Below, piece by piece: positions 18,833 to 28,335 of a DNA stretch of 64,000 nt. The position numbers and the translations under genes are program-made. Position 1 is the stretch's first letter; every line of letters begins with the position of its first letter. This DNA comes from Pseudomonas fluorescens (GTDB lineage: Bacteria; Pseudomonadota; Gammaproteobacteria; Pseudomonadales; Pseudomonadaceae): positions 62,001 through 126,000 of the forward strand of contig NZ_CABVHQ010000002.1 of assembly GCF_902497895.1 (NCBI RefSeq), read 5' to 3'. The notes below the pieces were generated by a model that was given only the letters and a program-made list of their open reading frames with translations, was not told where the DNA came from and did no database searches.

Positions 18833-20109
18833 GGCGCCACTCCTTTACGTGGGGTCACCCCGGTACGGCTGATCCGGATCAGGCCCCGTGGTCGCCAGAT
18901 CATCATCACCACCATCAGTACGCCGAATAGCAGCACCCGATATTCGGAGAAGGCGCGCAGCAATTCCGGCGCGACCGTGAGCACGAACGCGGCGATCACC
19001 ACGCCGACCGTCGAACCCATGCCGCCCAGTACCACGATGGCAAGGATCAGCGCGGACTCGAAGAAGGTAAATGATGACGGGTTGACGAAGCCTTGATAGC
19101 TGGCGAAAAACACCCCCGCCAGACCGGCCGTGGAAGCGCCGATGGTGAAGGCCGATAGCTTGACCAGCACATGGTTCAGGCCCATCGAGCGACAGGCGAT
19201 TTCGTCTTCACGCAGGGCTTCCCAGGCCCGGCCGACCGGCATGCGGGTCAGGCGATGCTTGATATAGAGCACCAGTAACACTACCAGGAACAACACGATG
19301 TAGATGAACAGGAACTTGATGTTGGGGTTGTATTCGAGGCCGAAGAACTCATGGAACGGCACCCCGCCTTCCTTGGCCCGGCGTCCGAACTCCAGGCCGA
19401 AAAAGGTTGGCGACGGCACCGGCATGCCGTTCGGTCCGCCAGTAAAGGACAGCCAGTTGTTGAGGATCAGACGAATGATCTCGCCGAAACCCAGGGTCAC
19501 GATAGCCAGGTAGTCCCCATGCATTCGCAAGACCGGGAAGCCGAGTAGACATCCCGCGAGCCCCGCCGCGAGGGCCGACAATGGCAACACTGTCCAGAAC
19601 CCCAGTCCGAGGTATTGATAACCTAACGCCAGGCCATAGGCACCGATGGCATAGAACGCCACATAACCCAGATCGAGCAGGCCGGCCAGACCGACCACGA
19701 TGTTCAGTCCAAGGCCGAGCAACACGTAGATCAGCCCGAGAATGACCACGGTCAGAATGTACTTGTTGGCAAAGAACGGAAACACGATGGCGATCACGAT
19801 CAGCGCCGGAATGATCCAGCGCAAACGTGACTTGTAGTCCGGCGCCAGCACATGCACGCCTGATCCCGTGCTTTCGAAGCCATGGAGGACTTTCAAACCT
19901 TTGGGGGTTTGCATGAACAAGCTCATGGCGAAGCGCCCGATCATGACGATCGCCACCAGCCAGCCAACGCGCGCCGGCTGGAGGTCGAAGCCGTAGCCGT
20001 CGAGCACCACGCCGACAATCGGCCCGAACACGATCAGCGAGATCAGCCCGGCCAGAATGGCGTCAATTACACTTTTTTTGATATCAATCGGTTTTTTGGC
20101 AGCAGACAT
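18829..20109 (-). CDS. livM: Branched-chain amino acid ABC transporter permease LivM
   Basis: Inner-membrane permease (BraE) that pairs with LivH. The 426-residue product starts with an extra N-terminal hydrophobic region of about 110 residues (the LivM N-terminal domain found in proteobacterial versions), followed by eight or so membrane helices with the family segments NIVVGLAGLLDLGYVAFYA and GEIIRLILNNW. The EAA-type cytoplasmic loop is near GRAWEALREDEIACRSMGLN. It follows livH by two bases. Confidence 0.94.
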   Translation of the reverse strand: MSAAKKPIDIKKSVIDAILAGLISLIVFGPIVGVVLDGYGFDLQPARVGWLVAIVMIGRFAMSLFMQTPKGLKVLHGFESTGSGVHVLAPDYKSRLRWIIPALIVIAIVFPFFANKYILTVVILGLIYVLLGLGLNIVVGLAGLLDLGYVAFYAIGAYGLALGYQYLGLGFWTVLPLSALAAGLAGCLLGFPVLRMHGDYLAIVTLGFGEIIRLILNNWLSFTGGPNGMPVPSPTFFGLEFGRRAKEGGVPFHEFFGLEYNPNIKFLFIYIVLFLVVLLVLYIKHRLTRMPVGRAWEALREDEIACRSMGLNHVLVKLSAFTIGASTAGLAGVFFASYQGFVNPSSFTFFESALILAIVVLGGMGSTVGVVIAAFVLTVAPELLRAFSEYRVLLFGVLMVVMMIWRPRGLIRISRTGVTPRKGVAP

Positions 20110-20111
20110 AC

Positions 20112-21026
20112 TTACACCTTCGCCACAAGTGGGCGACCCAGCAGGCCTTGAGGACGGAAGATCAGGATCAGCACCAGCAGCGAGAAACTGAACACGTCTT
20201 TGTAGTCAGAGTTGATCAGACCGGAGAACAGCGACTCGGAGATCCCGAGAATGATCCCGCCGAGCATGGCCCCGGGCAGCGAACCGATCCCACCCAGTAC
20301 CGCCGCGGTGAACGCCTTGATGCCGATGACGAACCCGGCATAGAAGTCGAACGTGCCGTAGTTCATGGTGATCAGCACACCGGCCAGGGCCGCCATGGCT
20401 GCACCGATGATAAACACGTAGGAAATCACCCGGTCGGTGTTGATCCCCAGGATCGAGGCCATCTTGCGATCTTGCTGGGTGGCGCGGCACATACGGCCGA
20501 GCTTGGTGTACTTGATGATGTAGGTCAGCACCGCCATCCCGGCAAATGCTGCGATCAGAATGAAGATCTTGGTGTAGGTGAGCTGGACGAAACCAGTGCC
20601 GATGTCGACTTTCAGCGCACCGGCAAGCAGCGTCGGCACACCCTGTTGTTTTGCACCCTGACTGATCTGCGCGTAGTTCTGCAGGATCAGCGAGATGCCG
20701 ATAGCGCTGATCAGCGGCGCCAGGCGGGTGGAGTTGCGCAGCGGTTTATAAGCGACACGCTCGATGACCCAGCCGTAGATCCCCGTCACGACGACGGTGA
20801 ACACCAGGGTTCCGAGAATGAGTAGCGGAAAGGATTCGATACCGAAGTAGGCCAGCAGAGCCAGACTGATTGCCGCGAGGTAAGCGGAAATCATGTAAAC
20901 CTCGCCGTGGGCGAAGTTGATCATGCCAATGATGCCATAGACCATTGTGTAGCCGATGGCGATCAGACCATAGACGGACCCGAGGGTCAGTCCATTGATC
21001 AGTTGCTGCAGGAAAATACCATCCAT
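20112..21026 (-). CDS. livH: Branched-chain amino acid ABC transporter permease LivH
   Basis: Inner-membrane permease (BraD), 304 residues, with the standard opening QQLINGLTLGSVYGLIAIGY and the segment INFAHGEVYMISAY in the first third. The coupling loop is near GRMCRATQQDRKMASILGIN. About eight hydrophobic segments are visible. It lies 169 bases downstream of livK; that gap may hold a processing or attenuation signal that lets the binding protein be made in excess. Confidence 0.95.
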   Translation of the reverse strand: MDGIFLQQLINGLTLGSVYGLIAIGYTMVYGIIGMINFAHGEVYMISAYLAAISLALLAYFGIESFPLLILGTLVFTVVVTGIYGWVIERVAYKPLRNSTRLAPLISAIGISLILQNYAQISQGAKQQGVPTLLAGALKVDIGTGFVQLTYTKIFILIAAFAGMAVLTYIIKYTKLGRMCRATQQDRKMASILGINTDRVISYVFIIGAAMAALAGVLITMNYGTFDFYAGFVIGIKAFTAAVLGGIGSLPGAMLGGIILGISESLFSGLINSDYKDVFSFSLLVLILIFRPQGLLGRPLVAKV

Positions 21027-21195
21027 AACGCAATCTCACACACTTGAGAGACTGCACAAACACTTGCTGCGACGGCTTGGGGTTCAACCACCCGGCAACA
21101 CACACTTGTGCAGCTCTACGAGAAAAGACAGGTACTGCACGGACACGCTTTGCGTCTGGCCGACACCGAGGCGTCGGCCAGATCAGAGGTTCATG

Positions 21196-22332
21196 TCACT
21201 TCTGTTTTTCCAGCTGGTGGTATTTGCCGTCCTTGTCCCACTGGTAAACCACGTAGTCGGAAACCTTCAGGTCGCCTTTGGCGTCCCAGGTCTTCTCGCC
21301 CATCACGGTTTTGACCGCATTGGCTTTCAGCCATTTGGCCGCGTCTTCGCCCTTGGTGGATTTGGCACCGGTGAAGCCTGCGGCCAGTGTCTGGACTGAA
21401 GCGTAGGCGTACAGGGTGTAACCCTCAGGCTCGTAACCCGACTTGCGGAATTGCTCTACAACAGCCTTGCTCTCTGGGAGCATCCGCGGATCGGCGCCGA
21501 AGGTCATGTAAACACCGTCGACGTACTGAGGACCGCCAGCGGTGGTCACCAGCTCGTCAGTAACGATGCCGTCATCGGACATGAACTTGACGTCTTTCAG
21601 ACCTTGTTCGCGCAGTTGGCGAACCAGCGGGCCGGCTTCCGGGTGCAGGCCACCGAAGTAGACGATGTCGGCACCAGCGGCGCGGATCTTGGTAACCACG
21701 GCGCTGAAGTCTTTTTCACCACGGGTCAGGCCTTCGTACAGCACCGGGGTCACGCCGCGCTTGGTCAGCTGTGCCTTGGTGGCATCCGCCAGGCCCTGGC
21801 CGTAGGTGTCCTTGTCGTGCAGTACCGCGACTTTCTTGCCCTTGAGCACGTCGACGATGTAGTCGCCGGCAACGATGCCCTGCTGATCGTCACGCCCGCA
21901 CATACGGAACATGGCGCTCAGGCCACGTTCGGTCACTGCCGGGTTAGTGGAGCCTGGGGTGATCGCGATCACGCCGGCATCGCTGTACACCTCGGAAGCC
22001 GGAATGGTCGAGGATGAGCAGAAGTGCCCGACCACGCCCGCCACCTTGTCCTGGTCAACCATGCGGTTGGCCACAGCCACAGCCTGTTTCGGCTCGCAAG
22101 CGTCATCGCCTTTCACCAACACGATTTTCTCGCCGTTGACGCCGCCCTTGGCATTGATCTCGTCCGCCGCTGCTTGTGCTCCTCTCATGTACTGCTCGCC
22201 GAACGATGCGTTGGCACCGGTCATTGGTCCCGCTACCCCGAACTTGATGTCAGCCTGAGCAAACGCAGAAACACCCAACGCAGCTGACACTGCGAGGGCC
22301 AGAAAGCCTTTCTTGTAAAACGTCTGGGACAT
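21196..22332 (-). CDS. livK: Branched-chain amino acid-binding protein LivK/BraC
   Basis: Periplasmic solute-binding protein of the Liv importer (BraC), type-1 fold. From ATG 22332 the 378-residue product has a signal peptide MSQTFYKKGFLALAVSAALG with cleavage near AFAQA, then ADIKFGVAGPMTGANASFGE as in the family. Two cysteines near GDDACEPKQ give the usual disulfide. An in-frame ATG at 22347 exists, but ATG 22332 has GGAG nine bases upstream and gives a normal signal peptide. A near-perfect sigma-54 promoter lies about 60 bases before the start. Confidence 0.94.
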   Translation of the reverse strand: MSQTFYKKGFLALAVSAALGVSAFAQADIKFGVAGPMTGANASFGEQYMRGAQAAADEINAKGGVNGEKIVLVKGDDACEPKQAVAVANRMVDQDKVAGVVGHFCSSSTIPASEVYSDAGVIAITPGSTNPAVTERGLSAMFRMCGRDDQQGIVAGDYIVDVLKGKKVAVLHDKDTYGQGLADATKAQLTKRGVTPVLYEGLTRGEKDFSAVVTKIRAAGADIVYFGGLHPEAGPLVRQLREQGLKDVKFMSDDGIVTDELVTTAGGPQYVDGVYMTFGADPRMLPESKAVVEQFRKSGYEPEGYTLYAYASVQTLAAGFTGAKSTKGEDAAKWLKANAVKTVMGEKTWDAKGDLKVSDYVVYQWDKDGKYHQLEKQK

Positions 22333-22389
22333 GAGGTGATGCTCCATGGTTCTTTTTTAGTTGGCACTGCGACTTCACTGAATGCTCAG

Positions 22390-22406
22390 AGCAAGGGCCG
22401 TGCCAT
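22390..22406 (-). promoter_or_regulatory. Sigma-54 (-24/-12) promoter of the liv operon
   Basis: Read on the minus strand the sequence is ATGGCACGGCCCTTGCT, which matches TTGGCACG-N4-TTGCW at all but the first base. The start would be near 22379, leaving a leader of about 47 bases to the livK ATG. No good sigma-70 promoter was seen nearer the gene. Confidence 0.8.
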
Positions 22407-22603
22407 TGGTTTTTTATTCTGAAAAAAGTCGCTCTGTTATTGTTTTATCGACTGTTTTGAGCCCATTTTCATTGAGCGTGCAACCGTCTAAACCGCGGAA
22501 GGTAAAACCGTATTTCTAAAAAGGCGCAACCATAAAGTGCCATCATTGCAACCGTGACACTGAAACACGTGCAACCTGCCTGTAACAGCATGCGTCACCG
22601 AAG

Positions 22604-22642
22604 TGCACACTGCTGGTGCGAGACTGCTACAAACCCGCACCA
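22604..22642. promoter_or_regulatory. NtrC-like enhancer upstream of livK
   Basis: GCAC-N7-GTGC at 22605-22619 (TGCACACTGCTGGTGCG) is a perfect core match to the NtrC dimer site. A second half site CGCACCA follows at 22636-22642. The centre lies about 215 bases upstream of the -24/-12 promoter, within enhancer range. The rest of the 365-base gap between livK and amaA holds the promoter and nothing else I can support. Confidence 0.55.
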
Positions 22643-22697
22643 CTACAGGCTAGTCGCTTCGCTGAAAACCGCAGCATTCAGCAACACTTTTCGACAA

Positions 22698-23981
22698 TTA
22701 GATAACGATCCGCAAGCACTGGCCCGCGTGATACAGAGAGAAGCCTGCCTCGTACAAACAGCTGCGCAGCCCCACCCCGGCCAATGGTTGCATGGGTGCG
22801 AAGGGAATCGGCAAGGCCTGAGGATTTCCGTTACACAGGTAATCGGCGAAGGCTTTGCCGACTACGCTGCCAGTGGTCACGCCGCGGCCGTTATAGCCGG
22901 TGACTGCCACCAGGCCGGGCGCGGGTTCGAACAGGCGCATCAAATGATCAGGGGTAAAGGCAATACAACCGGTCCAGGTGTATTCCCATTCCACCGGTTT
23001 GAGGTACGGGAAGTAATGTTGCTGGACCCGGTCGGCCCAGGACTTCAAGAACCAGGCCGGCTTCTGAGTGCCATTACCCAAGCTGCCGAGCAGCAAGCGC
23101 CCATCGGCATCCCGACGAATGCTGCTCAGGACCTGACGGGTGTCCCAGGAGCCCTGGCCACCGGGGAGAATCTGTTGCGCAGCGTCTTCGGTCAGCGGCT
23201 TTGAAGCCACCTGATAGTAATAACCGGGAAAGAAGTTGCGCCGCAGTTCGGTCCACTCGCCTTCGGTATAGGCATTGGAAGCAATCACCACTTGTTCGGC
23301 CAGCACCGAACCCTGTGCCGTCTGCACCGACCAGCGCTGACCCTGACGTTCCAGCTGGGTGACCGGCGAATGGTCGAACAACTGACCGCCCAAACCCACA
23401 GCCGCCTTGGCCAGACCGCAGGTATAGGCCATCGGGTTCAAGGTGCCGGCACGCCGGTCGAGCAACGCGGCGGCGATCTTTTTGGTACCGGTTGCGGCTT
23501 CGCAGGCAGCCCCGGTCAACAACTCCACCGGGGCACCGCGACGCTTCCATTGTTCTTCCCGACTGCGCAGGTCGGCTTCGCCACGGCCGTTGTGAGCCAT
23601 GTGCAAGGTGCCCTCGCGACGCAACTGGCAATCGATGTGGTATTTGTCGATCAGGCTGAACACCAAGGATGGCGCGGCGCCAAGCATCCGATTGAGCTGG
23701 CTGCCGACCGTTTTGCCGAAACCGGCTTCGATCTCGTCCGGGGGAATCCACATCCCGGCATTCACCAGTCCGACATTGCGTCCGGAGCCACCATGGCCCG
23801 TGCGATGGGCTTCGAGTACACAGACCCGTTTGCCTTGCTCAAGCAAATGAATCGCCGTCGATAGCCCAGTGATGCCGGCGCCGATCACGCAGACATCCAC
23901 CGTCAGCCCGCCTTGAAGTACCGCGTTGTCAGGCCTTTGCGGCGTCAGTTTTTCCCACAGACATTCTTCGCGTAACGGCAT
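22698..23981 (-). CDS. amaA: L-pipecolate oxidase AmaA
   Basis: FAD-dependent amine oxidase of the DadA/GlpD-like family that oxidises L-pipecolate to delta-1-piperideine-6-carboxylate, in the D-lysine to 2-aminoadipate branch. The 427-residue product begins MPLREECLWEKLTPQRPDNA and follows the Pseudomonas putida AmaA sequence as I remember it. The FAD motif CVIGAGITGLSTAIHL is near residues 31-46, and the closing segment AVTGYNGRGVTTG binds the flavin. The open frame extends to 24011, but ATG 23981 has GGAG seven bases upstream. It lies downstream of amaB after a REP pair. Confidence 0.92.
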   Translation of the reverse strand: MPLREECLWEKLTPQRPDNAVLQGGLTVDVCVIGAGITGLSTAIHLLEQGKRVCVLEAHRTGHGGSGRNVGLVNAGMWIPPDEIEAGFGKTVGSQLNRMLGAAPSLVFSLIDKYHIDCQLRREGTLHMAHNGRGEADLRSREEQWKRRGAPVELLTGAACEAATGTKKIAAALLDRRAGTLNPMAYTCGLAKAAVGLGGQLFDHSPVTQLERQGQRWSVQTAQGSVLAEQVVIASNAYTEGEWTELRRNFFPGYYYQVASKPLTEDAAQQILPGGQGSWDTRQVLSSIRRDADGRLLLGSLGNGTQKPAWFLKSWADRVQQHYFPYLKPVEWEYTWTGCIAFTPDHLMRLFEPAPGLVAVTGYNGRGVTTGSVVGKAFADYLCNGNPQALPIPFAPMQPLAGVGLRSCLYEAGFSLYHAGQCLRIVI

Positions 23982-24033
23982 TGCCAGACTCCAAAAATGA
24001 AACCTAACCAACCCTCATTGTGTAAGAGCCGCC

Positions 24034-24139
24034 AAAAAGATCGCAGCCTGCGGCAGCTCCTACGCCGACCGGGGGCACCTGCAAAACCGCAGCCGTGCGC
24101 AAATCCCCGTAGGAGCTGCCGCAGGCTGCGATCTTTTCA
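24034..24139. repeat. Inverted REP pair between amaB and amaA
   Basis: Copies of the GTAGGAGCTGCCGCAGGCTG family at about 24036-24064 and, inverted, at about 24108-24138. It separates two codirectional genes of one pathway, so the two may share a transcript interrupted by this hairpin, or amaA may have its own promoter. Confidence 0.8.
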
Positions 24140-24156
24140 GGCGCACCGACATTCCA

Positions 24157-25647
24157 TCAGTCGAACGTGATGCCCTGCGCCAACGGCAACTCCAACGAGT
24201 AGTTAACGGTATTGGTCTGGCGACGCATATAACCGCGCCATGCATCGGAACCGGACTCGCGACCGCCACCTGTTTCTTTCTCGCCACCAAAGGCGCCGCC
24301 GATTTCCGCACCGCTCGGGCCGATGTTGACGTTGGCGATCCCGCAGTCACTGCCCACCGCCGACATGAACTGCTCGGCCTCACGCACGTCCGTGGTGAAG
24401 ATGCACGACGACAGGCCTTGTGGCACAGCGTTGTTCAGACGCAGTGCGTCGGCGAAATCCGTGTAACCCACCACGTACAGAATCGGCGCGAAGGTTTCAG
24501 TGCAGACCACATCGCTCTGCTCCGGCATCTCGACGATGGCCGGCGACACGTAATAGGCGTTGGGGAATTGGTCTTTCAGCTGACGCTTGCCGCCGAACAC
24601 CCGGCCGCCTTCGCTCAGGGCCTGTTCCAGCGCGTCCTGCATGTTCTCGAAGCTGTGCTTGTCGATGAGTGGACCGACCAGATTGCCTTCCAGCGGATGA
24701 CCGATGCGCACTTTGGAGTAAGCCGCTTTGAGGCGGGTGACGATCTCTTCCTTGACCGATTCATGAGCAATCAAGCGACGCAAGCTGGTGCAACGCTGAC
24801 CGGCGGTACCGACCGCGCTGAACAGAATCGCCCGCACCGCCATGTCGAGGTCGGCGCTTGGGCCGAGGATCATCGCGTTGTTGCCGCCCAATTCAAGAAT
24901 GCTGCGGGCGAAACGTGCGGCGATTTTCGGCGCCACTTCGCGGCCCATGCGGGTACTGCCCGTGGCGCTGATCAAGGCCACACGCGGATCGTCAACCAGG
25001 GCTTCACCGGCATCACGACCACCGATGATCACTTGGCTGAGGTACTGCGGCGCATCGCTGAAGTTCTTCAGCACGCGCTCGAACAGCGCCTGGCAGGCCA
25101 GTGCGGTCAGCGGGGTTTTCTCCGACGGTTTCCAGATCACTGCGTTGCCGCAGACCAGCGCCAGCGTAGTGTTCCAGGCCCAGACCGCGACCGGGAAGTT
25201 GAACGCACTGATCACCCCGACTACCCCCAGCGGATGCCAGGTTTCACGCATATGGTGACCAGGACGCTCGGAAGCGATGGTCAGACCGTACAGTTGACGA
25301 GACAGGCCGACGGCGAAGTCGCAAATGTCGATCATCTCCTGCACTTCACCCAGACCTTCCTGAGTAATCTTGCCGGCTTCCCAAGACACCAATTCGCCGA
25401 GGTCGGCCTTGTATTCGCGCAGAATATCGCCCAACTGGCGCACCAGCTCGCCACGACGCGGTGCCGGAACCTTGCGCCAGAGTTCGAACGCATGCTCTGC
25501 GCGACTGACCTGCTGCTCGACTTCGGCGGCGCCTTCCCAGTTCACGGCGGCAATACGACTGCCGTCAATCGGCGAGTGCACAGGCTGTTTACCGTTCTGG
25601 TACAGCGCCGGGTTCACACCAAGACGATCAAGCAATGCGGCAACCAT
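24157..25647 (-). CDS. amaB: Delta-1-piperideine-6-carboxylate (aminoadipate semialdehyde) dehydrogenase AmaB
   Basis: NAD-dependent aldehyde dehydrogenase that converts the AmaA product to 2-aminoadipate. The 496-residue length and sequence match Pseudomonas putida AmaB as I recall it, starting MVAALLDRLGVNPALYQNGK. The catalytic Glu is in LELGGNNAM and the Cys in GTAGQRCTSLRRL, with GSTRMGREV as the nucleotide-binding turn. It belongs to the ALDH7 (antiquitin) group. It is divergent from a LysR regulator 176 bases away. No oddities seen. Confidence 0.95.
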   Translation of the reverse strand: MVAALLDRLGVNPALYQNGKQPVHSPIDGSRIAAVNWEGAAEVEQQVSRAEHAFELWRKVPAPRRGELVRQLGDILREYKADLGELVSWEAGKITQEGLGEVQEMIDICDFAVGLSRQLYGLTIASERPGHHMRETWHPLGVVGVISAFNFPVAVWAWNTTLALVCGNAVIWKPSEKTPLTALACQALFERVLKNFSDAPQYLSQVIIGGRDAGEALVDDPRVALISATGSTRMGREVAPKIAARFARSILELGGNNAMILGPSADLDMAVRAILFSAVGTAGQRCTSLRRLIAHESVKEEIVTRLKAAYSKVRIGHPLEGNLVGPLIDKHSFENMQDALEQALSEGGRVFGGKRQLKDQFPNAYYVSPAIVEMPEQSDVVCTETFAPILYVVGYTDFADALRLNNAVPQGLSSCIFTTDVREAEQFMSAVGSDCGIANVNIGPSGAEIGGAFGGEKETGGGRESGSDAWRGYMRRQTNTVNYSLELPLAQGITFD

Positions 25648-25823
25648 GGGTCACTCCTCAAACATGAAAAACAGAAATTTCGTAGCCCGCAACCGCGACT
25701 ATTCAGACCTCTAGTTGTAGCCGGCCCGAGACTTGTCAACAAACGACCTTTAGGCGAGATATCATTCCGTTTATTCATGCTGCGTCGGCATCGCAGCGCT
25801 GAGACAAGAACAAGGGATCACCC
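25648..25823. promoter_or_regulatory. Divergent promoter region of amaB and the LysR gene
   Basis: A 176-base gap between two start codons facing outward, the classic place for a LysR-type operator. AT-rich segments lie at about 25660-25685 and 25755-25785. I could not settle on a single T-N11-A operator. Confidence 0.5.
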
Positions 25824-26729
25824 ATGCTGAATAAACGCCACCTGCCATCGATCACCGCACTCCAGTGTTTCGAGGCGGTTACCCGTCACTTGAGCTTCAC
25901 CCGCGCCGCCGAAGAGCTGAACCTGACCCAAAGCGCCGTCAGCAAACAGGTCGCGCAGCTTGAGGAATTGTTGCAGCACCTGCTGTTCCGTCGAGTTCGC
26001 CGACGCCTGCAGATGACCCCGGCCGGTGATCTGTACCTGGTCGAGGTGCGCAAAATCCTCACCCAGGTCGAGATGTCGACCCACTACTTGCGCTCCTACG
26101 GTGGCGAAACCGAAGTCCTGCGAGTCTCGACGCCGTCGACCTTCGGCGCACGCTGGCTGGTACCGCGGCTCAAGGGCTGGCGCCTGCGCCATCCGCATAT
26201 CCACCTGGACCTGTGCAACGAACAGGAAGCCGACGACCTGCTGCAAGGGCGCAGCGATCTGGCGTTCTACTTCGGCCAGGGTTCGCGCCCCGGCACCGAG
26301 AGCCTGAAGTTGTTCGGCGAAGAGCTGGTGCCTGTGTGTGCCCCGGGCAGCTTGCCGCAGACGCCTTTCACCGATCCGACGCAACTCAGCGAACTGGTGC
26401 TGCTGCAAAATGCCTCCCGCCCGCAAGCCTGGCACGACTGGTTCGACAGCCAGGGCTACCAGACCGAGCACAGTTATCACGGTCCGCGTTTCGAAACCTT
26501 TTACATGTGCATCCGCGCCGCCCAGGTCGGTTGCGGCGTAGCGCTGTTACCGCGATTCCTGGTGGAAGAAGAACTGGCCGACGGCAAACTGGTGATCCCG
26601 TGGCAACACGCGATGCCCAGCAGCGACGCCTATTACCTGGCCTACCCGGAGCATTCGGCGGAAGTGCCCAAGGTGCGGGACTTTGTGAAGTGGATGCTGG
26701 AGCAGGTGGATGGCCCGGCGGTGCCTTGA
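25824..26729 (+). CDS. LysR-family transcriptional regulator, GcvA-like
   Basis: A 301-residue LysR regulator. The winged helix-turn-helix occupies residues 1-65: LPSITALQCFEAVTRHLSFT, then the recognition helix around LTQSAVSKQVAQLEELL, with MTPAGD closing the domain. The rest is a periplasmic-binding-protein-like effector domain. The form resembles GcvA/AmpR-type members. Its divergent position to amaB makes it the likely activator of the pipecolate/aminoadipate genes, with a lysine-derived effector; this is inference from context. Confidence 0.9.
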   Translation: MLNKRHLPSITALQCFEAVTRHLSFTRAAEELNLTQSAVSKQVAQLEELLQHLLFRRVRRRLQMTPAGDLYLVEVRKILTQVEMSTHYLRSYGGETEVLRVSTPSTFGARWLVPRLKGWRLRHPHIHLDLCNEQEADDLLQGRSDLAFYFGQGSRPGTESLKLFGEELVPVCAPGSLPQTPFTDPTQLSELVLLQNASRPQAWHDWFDSQGYQTEHSYHGPRFETFYMCIRAAQVGCGVALLPRFLVEEELADGKLVIPWQHAMPSSDAYYLAYPEHSAEVPKVRDFVKWMLEQVDGPAVP

Positions 26730-26753
26730 TCAAGAAATTTCTGGCGCCCCCTC

Positions 26754-26972
26754 CGTAGCAGCTGCCGAGCTTGCGAGGCTGCGTTCGGCTCGCGTAGCAG
26801 CTGCCGAGCTGGCGAGGCTGCGTTCGGCTGCGCAGCAGTCGTAAAATCAGCCACCGCGGTATTCCAGACAAACCGTGCATTCAGGATTTACGACTGCTGC
26901 GCAGCCGAACGCAGCCTCGCCGGGCTCGGCAGCTGCTACATGAGCCCGGACGCAGCCTTCGGCAGCTGCTAC
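26754..26972. repeat. REP array: two direct and two inverted copies
   Basis: CGTAGCAGCTGCCGAGCT begins at 26754 and again at 26793, a direct repeat with a 39-base period. Inverted copies follow at about 26884-26938 and 26942-26972. Palindromes such as GGCTGCGCAGCAGTC are embedded. The array follows the LysR gene and precedes pncB; the rest of the 376-base gap (26973-27105) presumably holds the pncB promoter, which I cannot pinpoint. Confidence 0.75.
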
Positions 26973-27105
26973 GGTTCGCATTGCGCCAGGCCCATAATCC
27001 AAAAAAACACTGGCAAAGCAGACCGCTGATATGCGCCACTAGCCCCTTCATTGAAACAGCTGAGATGTCGCGGCCCAAGCGGCGACCAGCCTGGAGATTC
27101 CCGTT

Positions 27106-28332
27106 ATGAGCGAGAGTGTGTTTGCCGATCGCATCGTGCAGAACCTGCTCGACACCGACTTCTACAAGCTGACCATGATGCAGGCGGTGCTGCACAACTA
27201 CCCCAACGTTGAAGTCGAATGGGAGTTCCGCTGCCGTAACAGTGAGGATTTGCGTCCGTATCTGGCGCAGATCCGCTTTCAGATCGAGCGCCTGGCCGAC
27301 TTGAGCCTGAGCGCTGATCAATTGAGCTTTCTGGAACACATCAGCTTCCTGAAGCCGGATTTCCTGCGTTTTCTCGGCTTGTTCCGCTTCAATCTGCGCT
27401 ACGTCCATACCGGCATTGAAAACGGCGAACTGTTCATCCGCCTGCGCGGTCCGTGGCTGCATATCATTCTCTTCGAAGTGCCGCTGCTGGCGATCGTCAG
27501 CGAAGTGCGCAACCGTTATCGCTACCGCGAAATTGTCATGGAGCAGGCCCGCGAGCAGCTCTATCGCAAGTTTGACTGGCTGACGGCCAACGCCAGCGCC
27601 GATGAACTGGCGCATCTGCAGGTCGCCGACTTCGGTACCCGTCGACGCTTCTCGTATCGGGTCCAGGAAGAAGTAGTCAACGTGCTCAAGCACGATTTCC
27701 CGGGGCGATTCGTCGGCACCAGCAATGTGCATCTGTCTCGTGAACTGGATATGAAGCCGCTGGGCACCATGGCCCATGAATGGATCATGGCCCACCAGCA
27801 ACTCGGCCCACGGCTGGTCGATAGCCAGATCGCTGCGCTTGACTGCTGGGTCCGTGAATATCGCGGCCTGCTGGGTATCGCCCTGACCGACTGCATCACC
27901 ACCGATGCCTTTCTCAGCGATTTCGATCTGTACTTCGCCAAGCTGTTCGACGGCCTGCGCCACGACTCCGGCGACCCGATCCTCTGGGCCGAAAAGGCCA
28001 TCGCCCACTACCACAAGCTGGGCATCGAGCCGATGAGCAAGACCCTGGTGTTCTCCGACAGCCTGACGCTGCCTAAGTCCCTGGAGATTTTTCGGGCGCT
28101 GCGCGGTCGGATCAATGTCAGCTTCGGGATCGGCACCAACCTGACATGCGATATTCCCGGTGTCGAGCCGATGAGTATCGTGCTTAAAATGACCGCCTGC
28201 GATGGTGAACCCGTCGCCAAGATTTCCGATGAGCCGGGCAAGACCCATTGCACGGATCCGAATTTTGTCGCCTATTTACGCCACGTTTTCAAAGTACCTG
28301 CCGCCCTATCTGGCAAATCAAGCAAGGAGTGA
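27106..28332 (+). CDS. pncB: Nicotinate phosphoribosyltransferase
   Basis: ATP-assisted enzyme that converts nicotinate and PRPP to nicotinate mononucleotide in NAD salvage. The 408-residue product begins [20 protein letters not shown] with the family's [13 protein letters not shown] near residues 18-30. The phosphorylated histidine lies in [13 protein letters not shown], and the PRPP region is visible in [11 protein letters not shown] and [18 protein letters not shown] ribosome site precedes the ATG. Only three bases separate it from nadE, so the two steps of salvage are cotranscribed. Confidence 0.96.
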   Translation: MSESVFADRIVQNLLDTDFYKLTMMQAVLHNYPNVEVEWEFRCRNSEDLRPYLAQIRFQIERLADLSLSADQLSFLEHISFLKPDFLRFLGLFRFNLRYVHTGIENGELFIRLRGPWLHIILFEVPLLAIVSEVRNRYRYREIVMEQAREQLYRKFDWLTANASADELAHLQVADFGTRRRFSYRVQEEVVNVLKHDFPGRFVGTSNVHLSRELDMKPLGTMAHEWIMAHQQLGPRLVDSQIAALDCWVREYRGLLGIALTDCITTDAFLSDFDLYFAKLFDGLRHDSGDPILWAEKAIAHYHKLGIEPMSKTLVFSDSLTLPKSLEIFRALRGRINVSFGIGTNLTCDIPGVEPMSIVLKMTACDGEPVAKISDEPGKTHCTDPNFVAYLRHVFKVPAALSGKSSKE

Positions 28333-28335
28333 ATC

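Noticed and set aside
26754..26831. Direct repeats as a CRISPR array
   Set aside because: Only two adjacent copies with no unique spacers and inner palindromes of REP type; no cas genes in the window.
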